Source: an uncultured Acidobacteriota bacterium
Lineage (GTDB): Bacteria > Acidobacteriota > Vicinamibacteria > Marinacidobacterales > SMYC01
Direction: 5' to 3'
Length of the DNA stretch: 64,000 nt
Assembly: GCA_947259165.1 (NCBI GenBank)
Contig: CAMYKY010000002.1
Coordinates: 1-64,000, forward strand
The translations under genes and the position numbers were made by a program. Under the pieces are notes generated by a model. That model made no database searches. It was given only the letters and a program-made list of their open reading frames with translations, and was not told where the DNA came from. This document shows, in pieces, positions 1 through 8,159 of the stretch (position 1 is the first letter of the stretch; the number at the start of each line of letters is the position of its first letter).

Positions 1-306
1 GCTGTGGCAGCTCAAGCAGAGACCTTCCCCGAGGACGATTTCCCTGCCGAGCTCTACCATCTTCTCCGTGTCGAGACTCTTCCTCAGCTCCACCAGGCGA
101 GCCTCTTCCTCGGCTCTTGCGCGCTCCCGGGCGGCGATAACCGCCACGGCCTCGCTCCGGGGCGTCCAAGCGGGCTCCGGTCCGTTCAGAGGAGAGTGGT
201 AGCCGGCGAATCGAACGAGCATGAGGAACAGGAAGACGAGCGTGACGAGGCCCAGCAGAGGCGGTACGACGAACCGCAGCCGCATGTTCCTCGAGAGTGT
301 GCTCAC
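1..306 (-). CDS. membrane-anchored c-type cytochrome, 3' end outside window
   Basis: A GTG start at 306 overlaps the stop of the upstream cytochrome gene by four bases (GTGA). The 102 visible codons encode a basic N-terminus, one hydrophobic membrane segment (about residues 12-33), a charged helical stretch rich in Arg, Glu and Ala, and then a CLSCH heme c motif as the frame runs off the window. The protein is therefore membrane-anchored with its heme domain outside the cytoplasmic membrane. Being translationally coupled to the complex III genes, it is probably an electron acceptor or extra subunit of that complex. The exact family cannot be set because the rest is missing. Confidence 0.75.
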   Translation of the reverse strand, partial: MSTLSRNMRLRFVVPPLLGLVTLVFLFLMLVRFAGYHSPLNGPEPAWTPRSEAVAVIAARERARAEEEARLVELRKSLDTEKMVELGREIVLGEGLCLSCHS

Positions 307-890
307 CGTGATTCCCGCTGTAGCCTTCGCACGTGCTCGACGATGGCCCATCGATCCCCGACGTTGATGGGAAAGGCGTAGCCTTCCATCAGCCCTCTAC
401 CCTCGCTGATGACTTCGAAGATCTCCCCGTCCGCCAGGTCGCGAACCCGGGGCTCGCGCAAGTCGGTGCTTTCGAGCCCGCTTCGCTGGTACACAGTCCC
501 TCGGCCGTCCCCGGAGCTCGCGTGACAGGGAGAACAATAGATACGGTATCGCTCTTCGCCACGCGCGAGCGTTTCCTCGCTCGGCTCCTGGGGATTGTCG
601 ATATAGCCACGCGCTGGAGCTCTACCGGTGACATAGGCCTCGTCTTCCTCGAGCTCGCCGCGCGCGATGGTCTCGGGAACCGGCGCCTGAGACGTCGAGC
701 CGCTGTAGAAGAAGGGGCTCGGGCCTTGGGCTCCATAGCGCGGCTGATCATCCATATTTGGGTTCAGGTGGATCGGTGGCCGGCGCGACGTACATCCCCG
801 GCAGCCGACCGCCACGAGGAGTGCGAGCAGCACCCCGGCCCGCGCCCCCGCGCGCATCACCGCGGTCACCACGTCATCCCGCGCTCGCAT
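303..890 (-). CDS. actE: alternative complex III ActE-like monoheme cytochrome c lipoprotein
   Basis: This 195-residue protein has an N-terminal hydrophobic segment ending in a lipobox (LVAVGC), so it is probably a lipoprotein outside the cytoplasmic membrane. Its C-terminal half carries the ActE-like string RGEERYRIYCSPCH, with one CxxCH heme c site. ActE carries electrons within alternative complex III, the quinol oxidoreductase that replaces cytochrome bc1. The start overlaps the end of actB by 17 bases, and the stop overlaps the next cytochrome gene. In the usual order actC and actD separate actB from actE; here they do not. Confidence 0.82.
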   Translation of the reverse strand: MRARDDVVTAVMRAGARAGVLLALLVAVGCRGCTSRRPPIHLNPNMDDQPRYGAQGPSPFFYSGSTSQAPVPETIARGELEEDEAYVTGRAPARGYIDNPQEPSEETLARGEERYRIYCSPCHASSGDGRGTVYQRSGLESTDLREPRVRDLADGEIFEVISEGRGLMEGYAFPINVGDRWAIVEHVRRLQRESR

Positions 891-3873
891 CGCTTTTCCA
901 GTCAGGGTGAGGATTGTGGATTTTGGCCAGGTAGGACGTGCGCGGCTTGTTGTTCATCTCCTCGAGCAGGACGTAGTTTCTCCGGTTGCGTTTTTCTCGA
1001 GAGACGCGGCTTTCGAGATCGGCGACGTTGCCAAAGACGATGGCTTGCGAGGGGCAAGTCTGTTCGCACGCCGCTCGGACGTCTCCGTCGCGGAGCTGTC
1101 GTCCCTCGCCGTCCGCGGTAATCTTTGCCTCGTTCACGCGCTGCACACAGTAGGAGCACTTCTCCATCACTCCCCGGCTCCTCACGGTGACGTCGGGGTT
1201 CATGAGCATCTTGACGGTTTCGGTGTACTCGGCGGTGAAGTTGAAGAAGTTGAAGCGGCGCACTTTGTAAGGACAGTTGTTGGAGCAGTAACGGGTGCCG
1301 ATGCAGCGGTTGTACACCATCACGTTCAGGCCCTCCCCGTCGTGCACCGTTGCACCCACCGGACAGACCTGCTCGCACGGAGCATTCTCGCAGTGCATGC
1401 ACGGCACTGGCTGGAATGAAACTCGAGGCTCCTCGGGCCGACCCGAGAAGTAACGGTCGATGCGAAGCCAGTGCATCTCTCGGGAGCGCTCGACCTGGGC
1501 TTTGCCCACGACGGGAATGTTGTTCTCGCTCTGGCACGCCGTCACGCAGGCGTTGCACCCGATGCAGGCGTTGAGATCCACCGTCATCCCCCACTGGTAG
1601 TCGCCTTCCAGCGACGGCGCCTCCCATAGCGCGGGCGCGTCGTGCCCCAGATGCTCTCGGCCGGCTGGGGGCTCGTTCCGATAGTCTTCGAGCGTCGCCT
1701 CGCGCACGAGGTCGCGCCCCTCCATGCTCCAATGTTCCTGAGTGAAGGCAAAATCGTGGCGTCGTCCCACTCGATCGACGCCCAATCCCATGACGGCATG
1801 CGGCGCTTCGCTCGTTGTCAGCTGGAAGGCGTCGACGCCCACTCCGTCACCGACGCGTCCGGACTTGGTACGCCCGTAACCGAGCGCCAGCGCGATCGAG
1901 CCGTCCGCCTGCCCCGGAAGAACCATCAGCGGAGTCTCGACTCGATGGCCGCCAAGCTCGAGCGCCACTACGTCCCCGGTGTCGACGCCGAGCTCGCGAG
2001 CCGTCGCTGGACTCACCAGGGCCGCATTGCCCCACGTCAACTTTGTGATGGGATCGGGAAGCTCCTGCAGCCAGGCGTTGTTGGCAAAACGCCCGTCGTA
2101 GGTCGAGGCGGAGGGAACGAGGACAAGCTCGAGCTCTCCCTCGCGAGCCGAAACGTTCACGAGCGAGCCGAAAGCTCTTTGGACCGCTCCTTCTTCGAAG
2201 GAGATTTCCGGTGAATCCAATGCGCTGGATTCGAGCACACCATCGTGGAGCGTTCTCCTCCAGCGCGGCTCGACATCCTCTCCCTGGAAGACGTGGTCCT
2301 TCCAAGTGTCGCGAACCAGGCGGTAGCCCTCTTCGAAACGGTCCTCGAGCATCGAGGCGACGATCTCGATGGCGCTCCGACCACGAAAAAGCGGTGCTAT
2401 CAGGGGCTGTACGATGCTCAACGTCCCGTCGGCCGCGCGCACGTCTCCCCAGGCTTCGAGACTATGCGTCTGCGGCAAGTGCCAGCTGGCGTGATCGGAC
2501 GTCTCGTCGAGATGCGTGCTCAGCTGAATCACGTTGTCGACAGCGCTCAGGGCTTTCGAAAGCTCCAGGTCCGCCGGGGCCGTATAGACGGGGTTGCCTC
2601 CCAAGACGACAAGCGTCCGCACCGTCCCTCCGTGCATCGCCTCCGCGAGCTCGGCGAGCTCCGAGCTCCGGCCCCAGCTCAGATGGTCGTCCTCGTGCAG
2701 GGTGAGCGTCGTGCCGATCGCACCGAGGGCGCGATTCACCGCGAGGGCGAGGGCGTGCACCGCGGGAGGCTGGCGATAGCCCGTCGCGACCAGCGATCGC
2801 TCGGGAAAGGCGGCCAGGTCTCGCGCCAGGATCGCGATCGCGTCCCTCACGTCCTCGTCAAAGTCCGGAAGATCGACGCTCTCGACCCCCACCGGTACGC
2901 CGAGCCCTTCGAGCTCCACCGCGAGAGCGGCCAGCACCGCGCCAACGCGATGGCTGGGGACGGCAAGCCGGTGATCCGCGTTCGCGCCGGTCAGCGACAG
3001 CGTACTTTCGACCGCGTAGAGGCGGTTCATCTCTTCGTTGACGCCGTCCACCCGCCTTCCCCGCGCGAACCCGCGCGCTTGCGTCACCGCTTCGGCCTCG
3101 GTGAGCAGAATGTCCGCGTCGAGACAGACGATGCGCCGCGCGCGTTCCAGGTGAAGCACCGGGCGGAGAGCTCGTCCGGTGAGCCGTCGAACGCCTTCGA
3201 GCACGTTCTCCGGGCCGAGCGGCTCGTGCACGACCCAGCGAGCCTCAGGGAAGCGTTCCAGAAAAAGCTCCCTTTGTCGAAACAGGGTGGGCGAGCTGGC
3301 AGGCGCCGACAGCACCGCCAGATCCCCGCCGCGCGTGTCGTCGAGCTCGGGCGCCGTTTCTTCCCAAAACGTGAGAAAATCCTCCCACGACGAGGGAGAG
3401 AGCGGCGTCTCGTGCTCGGAGCGCCACATGACCCGAGAGGAACGATCGGGATCGTAGAGATCGAGAATCGAGGCCTGCATCCACGCGCTCGCTCCACCGA
3501 GCGAGAACGGGTGCAGCTCGTTTCCTTCCACCTTCGTCGGCCTGCCCTCGTGGCTCTCCACCACGACACCGTGACCGTGCCATCCCCACGGTAGCGTCGT
3601 GGCGTATCGCTTGGAGACGCCGGGAATCGTGCTCTCGGGAGCGATGACGAAAGGTACGATTTCGTGCTCGGGGCGCCGGCACGAGGCGAGCCCGGCGAGC
3701 GCGAAGGAGGCTCCCAGGAGCTCGAGCATCCCACGCCGCGTCACCCCTTTGGGGAGCTCGGCCGCGCCGGCTGGGAACTCCCCGTCCGCGAGCTCGGACA
3801 AGGCGGGCGAGCGATAGAGTCGCTCCAGGCTTCGCCAATATCGTTTGCTGGTCTCGGGTGCTGCCGGGTTCAT
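874..3873 (-). CDS. actB: alternative complex III ActB (molybdopterin-like domain fused to Fe-S domain)
   Basis: This 999-residue protein has a twin-arginine-type leader with RR followed by a hydrophobic stretch ending in LAGLASC, so it is likely exported folded and lipidated. The first roughly 700 residues resemble the molybdopterin oxidoreductase fold, which in ActB is known to lack the cofactor. The C-terminal part has four cysteine clusters typical of a 4Fe-4S ferredoxin subunit, beginning CIGCNACVTACQ and including CMHCENAPCEQVCP and CSYCVQRV. ActB relays electrons from quinol oxidation to the cytochrome subunits. It starts 25 bases after actA ends. Confidence 0.93.
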   Translation of the reverse strand: MNPAAPETSKRYWRSLERLYRSPALSELADGEFPAGAAELPKGVTRRGMLELLGASFALAGLASCRRPEHEIVPFVIAPESTIPGVSKRYATTLPWGWHGHGVVVESHEGRPTKVEGNELHPFSLGGASAWMQASILDLYDPDRSSRVMWRSEHETPLSPSSWEDFLTFWEETAPELDDTRGGDLAVLSAPASSPTLFRQRELFLERFPEARWVVHEPLGPENVLEGVRRLTGRALRPVLHLERARRIVCLDADILLTEAEAVTQARGFARGRRVDGVNEEMNRLYAVESTLSLTGANADHRLAVPSHRVGAVLAALAVELEGLGVPVGVESVDLPDFDEDVRDAIAILARDLAAFPERSLVATGYRQPPAVHALALAVNRALGAIGTTLTLHEDDHLSWGRSSELAELAEAMHGGTVRTLVVLGGNPVYTAPADLELSKALSAVDNVIQLSTHLDETSDHASWHLPQTHSLEAWGDVRAADGTLSIVQPLIAPLFRGRSAIEIVASMLEDRFEEGYRLVRDTWKDHVFQGEDVEPRWRRTLHDGVLESSALDSPEISFEEGAVQRAFGSLVNVSAREGELELVLVPSASTYDGRFANNAWLQELPDPITKLTWGNAALVSPATARELGVDTGDVVALELGGHRVETPLMVLPGQADGSIALALGYGRTKSGRVGDGVGVDAFQLTTSEAPHAVMGLGVDRVGRRHDFAFTQEHWSMEGRDLVREATLEDYRNEPPAGREHLGHDAPALWEAPSLEGDYQWGMTVDLNACIGCNACVTACQSENNIPVVGKAQVERSREMHWLRIDRYFSGRPEEPRVSFQPVPCMHCENAPCEQVCPVGATVHDGEGLNVMVYNRCIGTRYCSNNCPYKVRRFNFFNFTAEYTETVKMLMNPDVTVRSRGVMEKCSYCVQRVNEAKITADGEGRQLRDGDVRAACEQTCPSQAIVFGNVADLESRVSREKRNRRNYVLLEEMNNKPRTSYLAKIHNPHPDWKSDASAG

Positions 3874-3898
3874 CGTCGAGCTCTACCTCGCGTTCGTT

Positions 3899-4546
3899 TC
3901 AGTGATGGCAAGCGCTACATTCGGTCGAGGGCGCGATTCGGTGATCCCGTTTGAAAGTTTCTGCGAACGTTGCGGGGTCCGATACCCTGGCCCACTTCGG
4001 GGTGGTGATCTGATCCAGAGGCCGGAAGTGAGGGTCCGGGTTGCGATGACAATCCAGACACCAGCGCATGCTCAGCGGCTCGACGAGCTCGATCTCCTCC
4101 ATCTCGGTGACGTCTCCGTGACAGCTCGCACATCCGATTCCCTTGCGGACATGAACGCTGTGATTGAAATACGCGTAGTCGGGGGTCTTATGGACGCGTA
4201 TCCAACGGATCGGCTCCCCCGTATCCGCACTCCTCAAGAGCGCGGCGACGCTCGGGCTGTCTCGAGCCACGAGAGCGTGGCAGTTCATGCACGTTTGTGT
4301 GGGAGGTAGGGAAGCGGCTGCGGACGTCTCCACCGAAGCGTGGCAGTAGCGACAATCGATGCCGAGCTCGCCGGCGTGAAGCTCGTGGCTGTAGGGTATG
4401 GGCTGGCGAGGCTTATAGCCGACGTCCGTGTACTCGGGCGAAAAGAAGTACCAGACGGCGAGCCCCCCCGCTACCAACGAGACACCAGCAGCGATGACGA
4501 CGTAGCGTGGAACATCGTTGACCCACTCCGGAAAGATCTCGGCCAC
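3899..4546 (-). CDS. actA: alternative complex III ActA, pentaheme cytochrome c
   Basis: The 215-residue protein has one N-terminal membrane anchor (about residues 14-31) and five heme c motifs in order: CRYCH, CMNCH, CASCH, CLDCH and CSACH. Five hemes with a single anchor is the known makeup of ActA, the multiheme subunit that passes electrons out of alternative complex III. Translation starts at a GTG. It is the first gene of the act cluster here and actB follows 25 bases downstream. No convincing promoter was read in the 339 bases upstream. Confidence 0.92.
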   Translation of the reverse strand: MAEIFPEWVNDVPRYVVIAAGVSLVAGGLAVWYFFSPEYTDVGYKPRQPIPYSHELHAGELGIDCRYCHASVETSAAASLPPTQTCMNCHALVARDSPSVAALLRSADTGEPIRWIRVHKTPDYAYFNHSVHVRKGIGCASCHGDVTEMEEIELVEPLSMRWCLDCHRNPDPHFRPLDQITTPKWARVSDPATFAETFKRDHRIAPSTECSACHH

Positions 4547-4885
4547 GGCGCTTCCTAGCTACTTTCCATCTTTCTTTTCCAATTCGCTCCCCGGCCACTG
4601 GCCTTCGTGTCGTACGGGAGAATACCAAAGCCGCCAGCAAAAGAACATGTGCGTCTCGGCATGGCAATCCAGGGTGGCGTGGTGCGCACCTCATCCCTTG
4701 TGAGAGCCGATGGGCGGAGATAGACACACTGAGACAGTCGGTAGCTGAGATTGGGTCGAGGACGATGTCAGTCCCTTGTAGCCGAAATTCATCTGACGCA
4801 GCCAGGTGTTGCGCATGAGATCGTAGAGCTCGGACGCGTCGCGCTCGGCTGCTCACCTTCCGGCTGTGATACTTTGACGAACGCC
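4547..4885. other. intergenic region, divergent between actA and the B3/4 gene
   Basis: No gene, RNA or repeat is recognised here. It should carry outward promoters for both neighbours, but I see no convincing -35/-10 pair. A 42-codon minus frame ending at 4559 reads plausibly but has no ribosome site, so it is not called. Confidence 0.5.
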
Positions 4886-5581
4886 ATGCACTTTGGACAC
4901 TCCGAGACTCTCTGGCAGGAGTTCCCGCAACTCGTCCCTGCGGTTTTGGTGCTCGATCCTATCGAGCCTGTTGTCGATCTGGAGGATCGGCTCGAGCCCT
5001 GGCTTCGACGCGCGCGGGAGCGCCTCGCTAAGGGGCCGGAAGCGGAGATGCCCGAGATCGCGGCGTGGCGCCGCGCTTACTCACAGATGGGCTTGAAACC
5101 GACCAAGTACCGTTCGGCCGGGGAGGCGCTCCTGCGTCGCTTCAAACGTGAGGGCGAGCTGCCGCGACTCCACTCGGTCATCGACCTCTGTAACGCCATG
5201 TCGCTTGCCTTCGCTCTTCCCGTCGCGGTCTTCGACCTCGCGCACGTGGATCAGTTCCTGGAGGTACGCCACGCCCGGGGCACGGAGACTTATCTTGCGT
5301 GGAGCGGCGAGACGGAAAGTGTTGCCGAGGGTGAGGTCATCTTCGCCGACGCAGCCGGCCATGCGCATGCTCGGCGGTGGACTTTCCGGCAGAGCCGCAA
5401 GTCAACGGTCGGGCCCGAAACCCGCCGCGCCCTCGTCGTCGCCGAGGGACTGCACGCGTCAGCAGACGCGGATGTCCGCGAGCTTCTCGAAGCGCTAAAC
5501 GAAGAACTCGCTGGAGGATCGGCGGACAAGAACAGCAGGCGCGCCGTCCTGACGGCAACATCGCCGACGTTGGATTTTTGA
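4886..5581 (+). CDS. B3/4 (tRNA-binding-like) domain protein
   Basis: From the ATG at 4886 this gives 231 residues. The central block (AWRRAYSQMGLKPTKYRS, then LLRRF, LPRLHSVIDLCNAMSLAF, LPVAVFDL) is the signature of the stand-alone B3/4 domain, related to the editing domain of the phenylalanyl-tRNA synthetase beta chain. Some relatives are thought to clear mischarged tRNA, but the substrate of this one is unknown. An in-frame start 135 bases upstream would add a stretch unlike the family, so it is not used. The gene converges with idi. Confidence 0.82.
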   Translation: MHFGHSETLWQEFPQLVPAVLVLDPIEPVVDLEDRLEPWLRRARERLAKGPEAEMPEIAAWRRAYSQMGLKPTKYRSAGEALLRRFKREGELPRLHSVIDLCNAMSLAFALPVAVFDLAHVDQFLEVRHARGTETYLAWSGETESVAEGEVIFADAAGHAHARRWTFRQSRKSTVGPETRRALVVAEGLHASADADVRELLEALNEELAGGSADKNSRRAVLTATSPTLDF

Positions 5582-5676
5582 TTTGCCGTTCATCGATCGC
5601 ATGCAAAATCTCAATTCTCCACCGCTCAACCGGTAGAATTCAGCCCGTCACGGCCACGCCCGCGAGATACAAGTTC

Positions 5677-6252
5677 CTAAACGTCTTCTCGGGCAAGCTC
5701 GCTCACCTCACGCCAATGATGTTGTCGAATACGTGGCCACTCGATTCTTAGCCACGGTGTGTATTTCGATGAATCCCGCCGGAGAGAGCGGTCGAGCTCG
5801 TCAGGATCAACGAATTCACACCGATGGATTTCAGTTGGGTTCGCGCCAACAGGTGATGTGAGTAGACCCGCGTAGACGGCGCAAATCTCTTTCTCGGTCC
5901 CGCGGTCCTCATACCGCGCTTCGTACTGAAAGGTGAATAGGGGTCGCAGCGGTAGGTCGACACCGAGTTCTTCGGAAAGGCGTCGCCGTGCAGCAATCAT
6001 TGCGTCTTCTCCCTTTCGGGGATGGCTGCAACAACTATTGGACCAGAACATAGGCCAGAGAGACTTGCTGCCGCTGCGTTGTTGTAGAAGAGTTTCGAGT
6101 CGCTTGTTGAAGAGGAAAACAGAAAATGCACGGTGGAGTAGCCCGTCTTCTTTGTGACAGTTTGCTTTCGTCTCGTAGCCAAGTATGTTGTCGTCGTTGT
6201 CGACGACAATCAACAACTCGGATTCGGAGGAAACTATTGGGTCATTAGCCAT
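5677..6252 (-). CDS. idi: isopentenyl-diphosphate delta-isomerase, type I
   Basis: This 191-residue Nudix-fold enzyme interconverts isopentenyl and dimethylallyl diphosphate, the C5 units for isoprenoids and quinones. It shows the type I hallmarks: LLQQRSGSKSLWP, then SNSCCSHPRKGE, whose second Cys is at the usual active-site position, and later TEKEICAVYAG with the catalytic Glu. Length matches the family. It stands alone on the minus strand, convergent with the B3/4 gene and separated from the lipid operon by 219 bases. Confidence 0.92.
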   Translation of the reverse strand: MANDPIVSSESELLIVVDNDDNILGYETKANCHKEDGLLHRAFSVFLFNKRLETLLQQRSGSKSLWPMFWSNSCCSHPRKGEDAMIAARRRLSEELGVDLPLRPLFTFQYEARYEDRGTEKEICAVYAGLLTSPVGANPTEIHRCEFVDPDELDRSLRRDSSKYTPWLRIEWPRIRQHHWREVSELAREDV

Positions 6253-6303
6253 TGTCGCATTCCCAGACGATGAGTGAGTACCCGTCAGGCCATACCGTTG
6301 TGA

Positions 6304-6456
6304 AGGTTAGAACGAGCGCGAGTCTTCGATAACATCTCATCGCATCAGTACTCGCGCCAAAACATTCCGATCAACGACTTGGCTCGCGGGCTCATGGTCC
6401 GCATCGACAACTATTCCGCTGCGGCGGACGCGTACGTTGCCGCGCTGCACCCGTGA
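6304..6456 (+). pseudogene. possible 3' remnant of an unidentified gene
   Basis: An open frame of 50 codons without an early start lies between idi and the minus-strand membrane-protein gene and ends in TGA. It reads like an ordinary protein C-terminus (for example QNIPINDLARGLMVRIDNY near its middle). Only one internal ATG occurs, 20 codons before the stop, and no ribosome site precedes it. It may be the tail of a decayed gene or chance; I do not recognise the family. Confidence 0.25.
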
Positions 6457-6471
6457 GATTCTTAGACCGCG

Positions 6472-7119
6472 TCATTGGTAGAAACGGTGACGGTCGATCC
6501 ACAACGCCCACCATGGGAAAACCCACATCGCTAAAGCCACGGCCGCCACCGCGTTCGAACTTGGCGGCGGAGGTGACCACGGTTGCGTGATCCAAATGAC
6601 GCTCGTGAGACCCACCAGTGCCCTGAACGCCCATTTGCCCACCGCGTCTCGAGGCTTCAGCGTGCGTACATAGATCGCGATTGCGACAACGAACAGCCCG
6701 CCCTCCACAATAATCGTCGCCGGGACGGAGTTCCAGAGTCCAAGCCCGAACTTCGGACCCCCAGGCCACAGAGGAAGGTCCGGTCGATGGGTCACAAAAT
6801 CAAGCACCCAGTGACTGACCACCACGGCTCCGACGAGTAGCGAAACCCGCTGGCTCTTGGTGATCCCGTAGGCTAACACCCAGCCAACCACTCCCCAGAA
6901 GGCGGCCATGATGAGGCTGTGGCTCCATGGGTAGGATTCGAACGCCAGAGGTGTGAATGCGGTATTGCCGGGCGCGACGGATACCGTTTCGACGCCGGCG
7001 AGAACGAGCAACGGCCACAGCAGGTCAAGACCAAAGGACGCAGCCACGAGCGCAGGCAACGGCGTTTTTGGCTCGAAAGCTTTCGCCCCGAGCGATACAG
7101 CCAGGTGCCCAACGAACAC
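6472..7119 (-). CDS. YdjM/DUF457-like membrane-bound metal-dependent hydrolase family protein
   Basis: A GTG start gives 215 residues with about five to six hydrophobic segments. It begins FVGHLAVSLGAK and contains PWSHSLIMA and SHWVLDFVTHRPDLPL. His and Asp placed in membrane segments this way mark the YdjM/DUF457 family, whose members are described as membrane-bound metal-dependent hydrolases without a settled substrate. It begins 24 bases after the SDR gene ends, so it is probably the last gene of the lipid operon. Confidence 0.75.
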   Translation of the reverse strand: MFVGHLAVSLGAKAFEPKTPLPALVAASFGLDLLWPLLVLAGVETVSVAPGNTAFTPLAFESYPWSHSLIMAAFWGVVGWVLAYGITKSQRVSLLVGAVVVSHWVLDFVTHRPDLPLWPGGPKFGLGLWNSVPATIIVEGGLFVVAIAIYVRTLKPRDAVGKWAFRALVGLTSVIWITQPWSPPPPSSNAVAAVALAMWVFPWWALWIDRHRFYQ

Positions 7120-7143
7120 GATCTATCTACCTATTTGCCACCG

Positions 7144-8145
7144 TCACAAGGGCGCCGAGAAGACTGTTTGACCAAGTATTTCTTTGTTGATGTAGGCGAC
7201 CGTCTCGTGAAGTGTCTCGTAGGGGTCGCGGGCGCGAAAGCCGAGCTCGCGCTCCGCTTTTCCGGCGTGGAGGTACCAAAACCGTTGCCCCATCTCTGCG
7301 CTGATACGATCGACGGGCGGCGCTTTGTCGAGTTGACGGTAAAACGCGTCCACCGCCATCCCCGCAAGCGAGTACATCGACTCCGGCAGCTTGACTCGCG
7401 GGCCTTTCACTTTGCTGATGCGCTCGAGTCGTTCGAAGAACACCTTAAAGGTCCAGTTCGGTCCGCCGAGAAGATAACGCTCGCCGGGTTGACCTTTCTC
7501 CATCGCACTTCGAAGGGTCTCCGCGACGTCGCGGACGTCGACAAAATTCACGCCGCCAGGAGGGATAACGGGAACATCTCTCGCAAGAAACCTCAAAACA
7601 TCTTCCGTCGACGAGAGCTTCTTGTCGCCGGGGCCAAGAAGAAGACTCGGGTTCAAAACAACGAGCTCGGGACCCCCTTCACACTCCCGCCTCGCCGCCT
7701 CTTCCTGATAGAGCTTACTAGTGTAGTACGGCCAGCCGCCGATGAGCTCGAGCGGAGGACGCGCCGTTTCATCGGGCACCGTCTTGCCGTTGTCCGTTAC
7801 CGCGATTGTCCCGCTCGTTGACGCCAGCACGATGCGCTTCACACCGGCGCTTTTTGCCGCGCGACAAAGCGTCGTCGTCCCCTCGACGTGAACTCGGTAA
7901 AGCTCCCGCACGTCGTCCGGGTTGCGTGAAACTTTTCCGGCAAGGTGATAAATCTGCTCGACGCCATCGACGGCTTTTTCAACCGCCTCCGCATCGAGCA
8001 CCGACCCCTCGACACTCTCGACATCCGCAGCTGAGCCCGTTAGCCGACTCGCGCGCACCAACACCCGAACCTCGCCGGGCTCGAGTAACCGAATTAGATG
8101 CGACCCAAGAAACCCCGTCGCCCCTGTTACTAGAATCTTAGCCAA
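7144..8145 (-). CDS. NAD(P)-dependent extended SDR (3beta-HSD / dihydroflavonol reductase-like)
   Basis: The open frame runs upstream into the preceding gene, so I place the start at the TTG at 8145, preceded by GGAAAG and directly ahead of the Rossmann strand. This gives 333 residues. It has the nucleotide-binding motif GATGFLGSH and the catalytic YxxxK as YYTSK. Such enzymes act on hydroxyl or keto groups of lipids, sterols or nucleotide sugars. It starts 14 bases after the large reductase/ligase gene, which points to a lipid substrate, but no substrate can be read from sequence. Confidence 0.82.
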   Translation of the reverse strand: MAKILVTGATGFLGSHLIRLLEPGEVRVLVRASRLTGSAADVESVEGSVLDAEAVEKAVDGVEQIYHLAGKVSRNPDDVRELYRVHVEGTTTLCRAAKSAGVKRIVLASTSGTIAVTDNGKTVPDETARPPLELIGGWPYYTSKLYQEEAARRECEGGPELVVLNPSLLLGPGDKKLSSTEDVLRFLARDVPVIPPGGVNFVDVRDVAETLRSAMEKGQPGERYLLGGPNWTFKVFFERLERISKVKGPRVKLPESMYSLAGMAVDAFYRQLDKAPPVDRISAEMGQRFWYLHAGKAERELGFRARDPYETLHETVAYINKEILGQTVFSAPL

Positions 8146-8159
8146 AAGAAAAAGCTTTC

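Noticed and set aside
4559-4648. Short minus-strand frame upstream of actA, about 29 codons from its ATG
   Set aside because: Composition looks plausible but no ribosome site precedes the ATG and no family is recognised.
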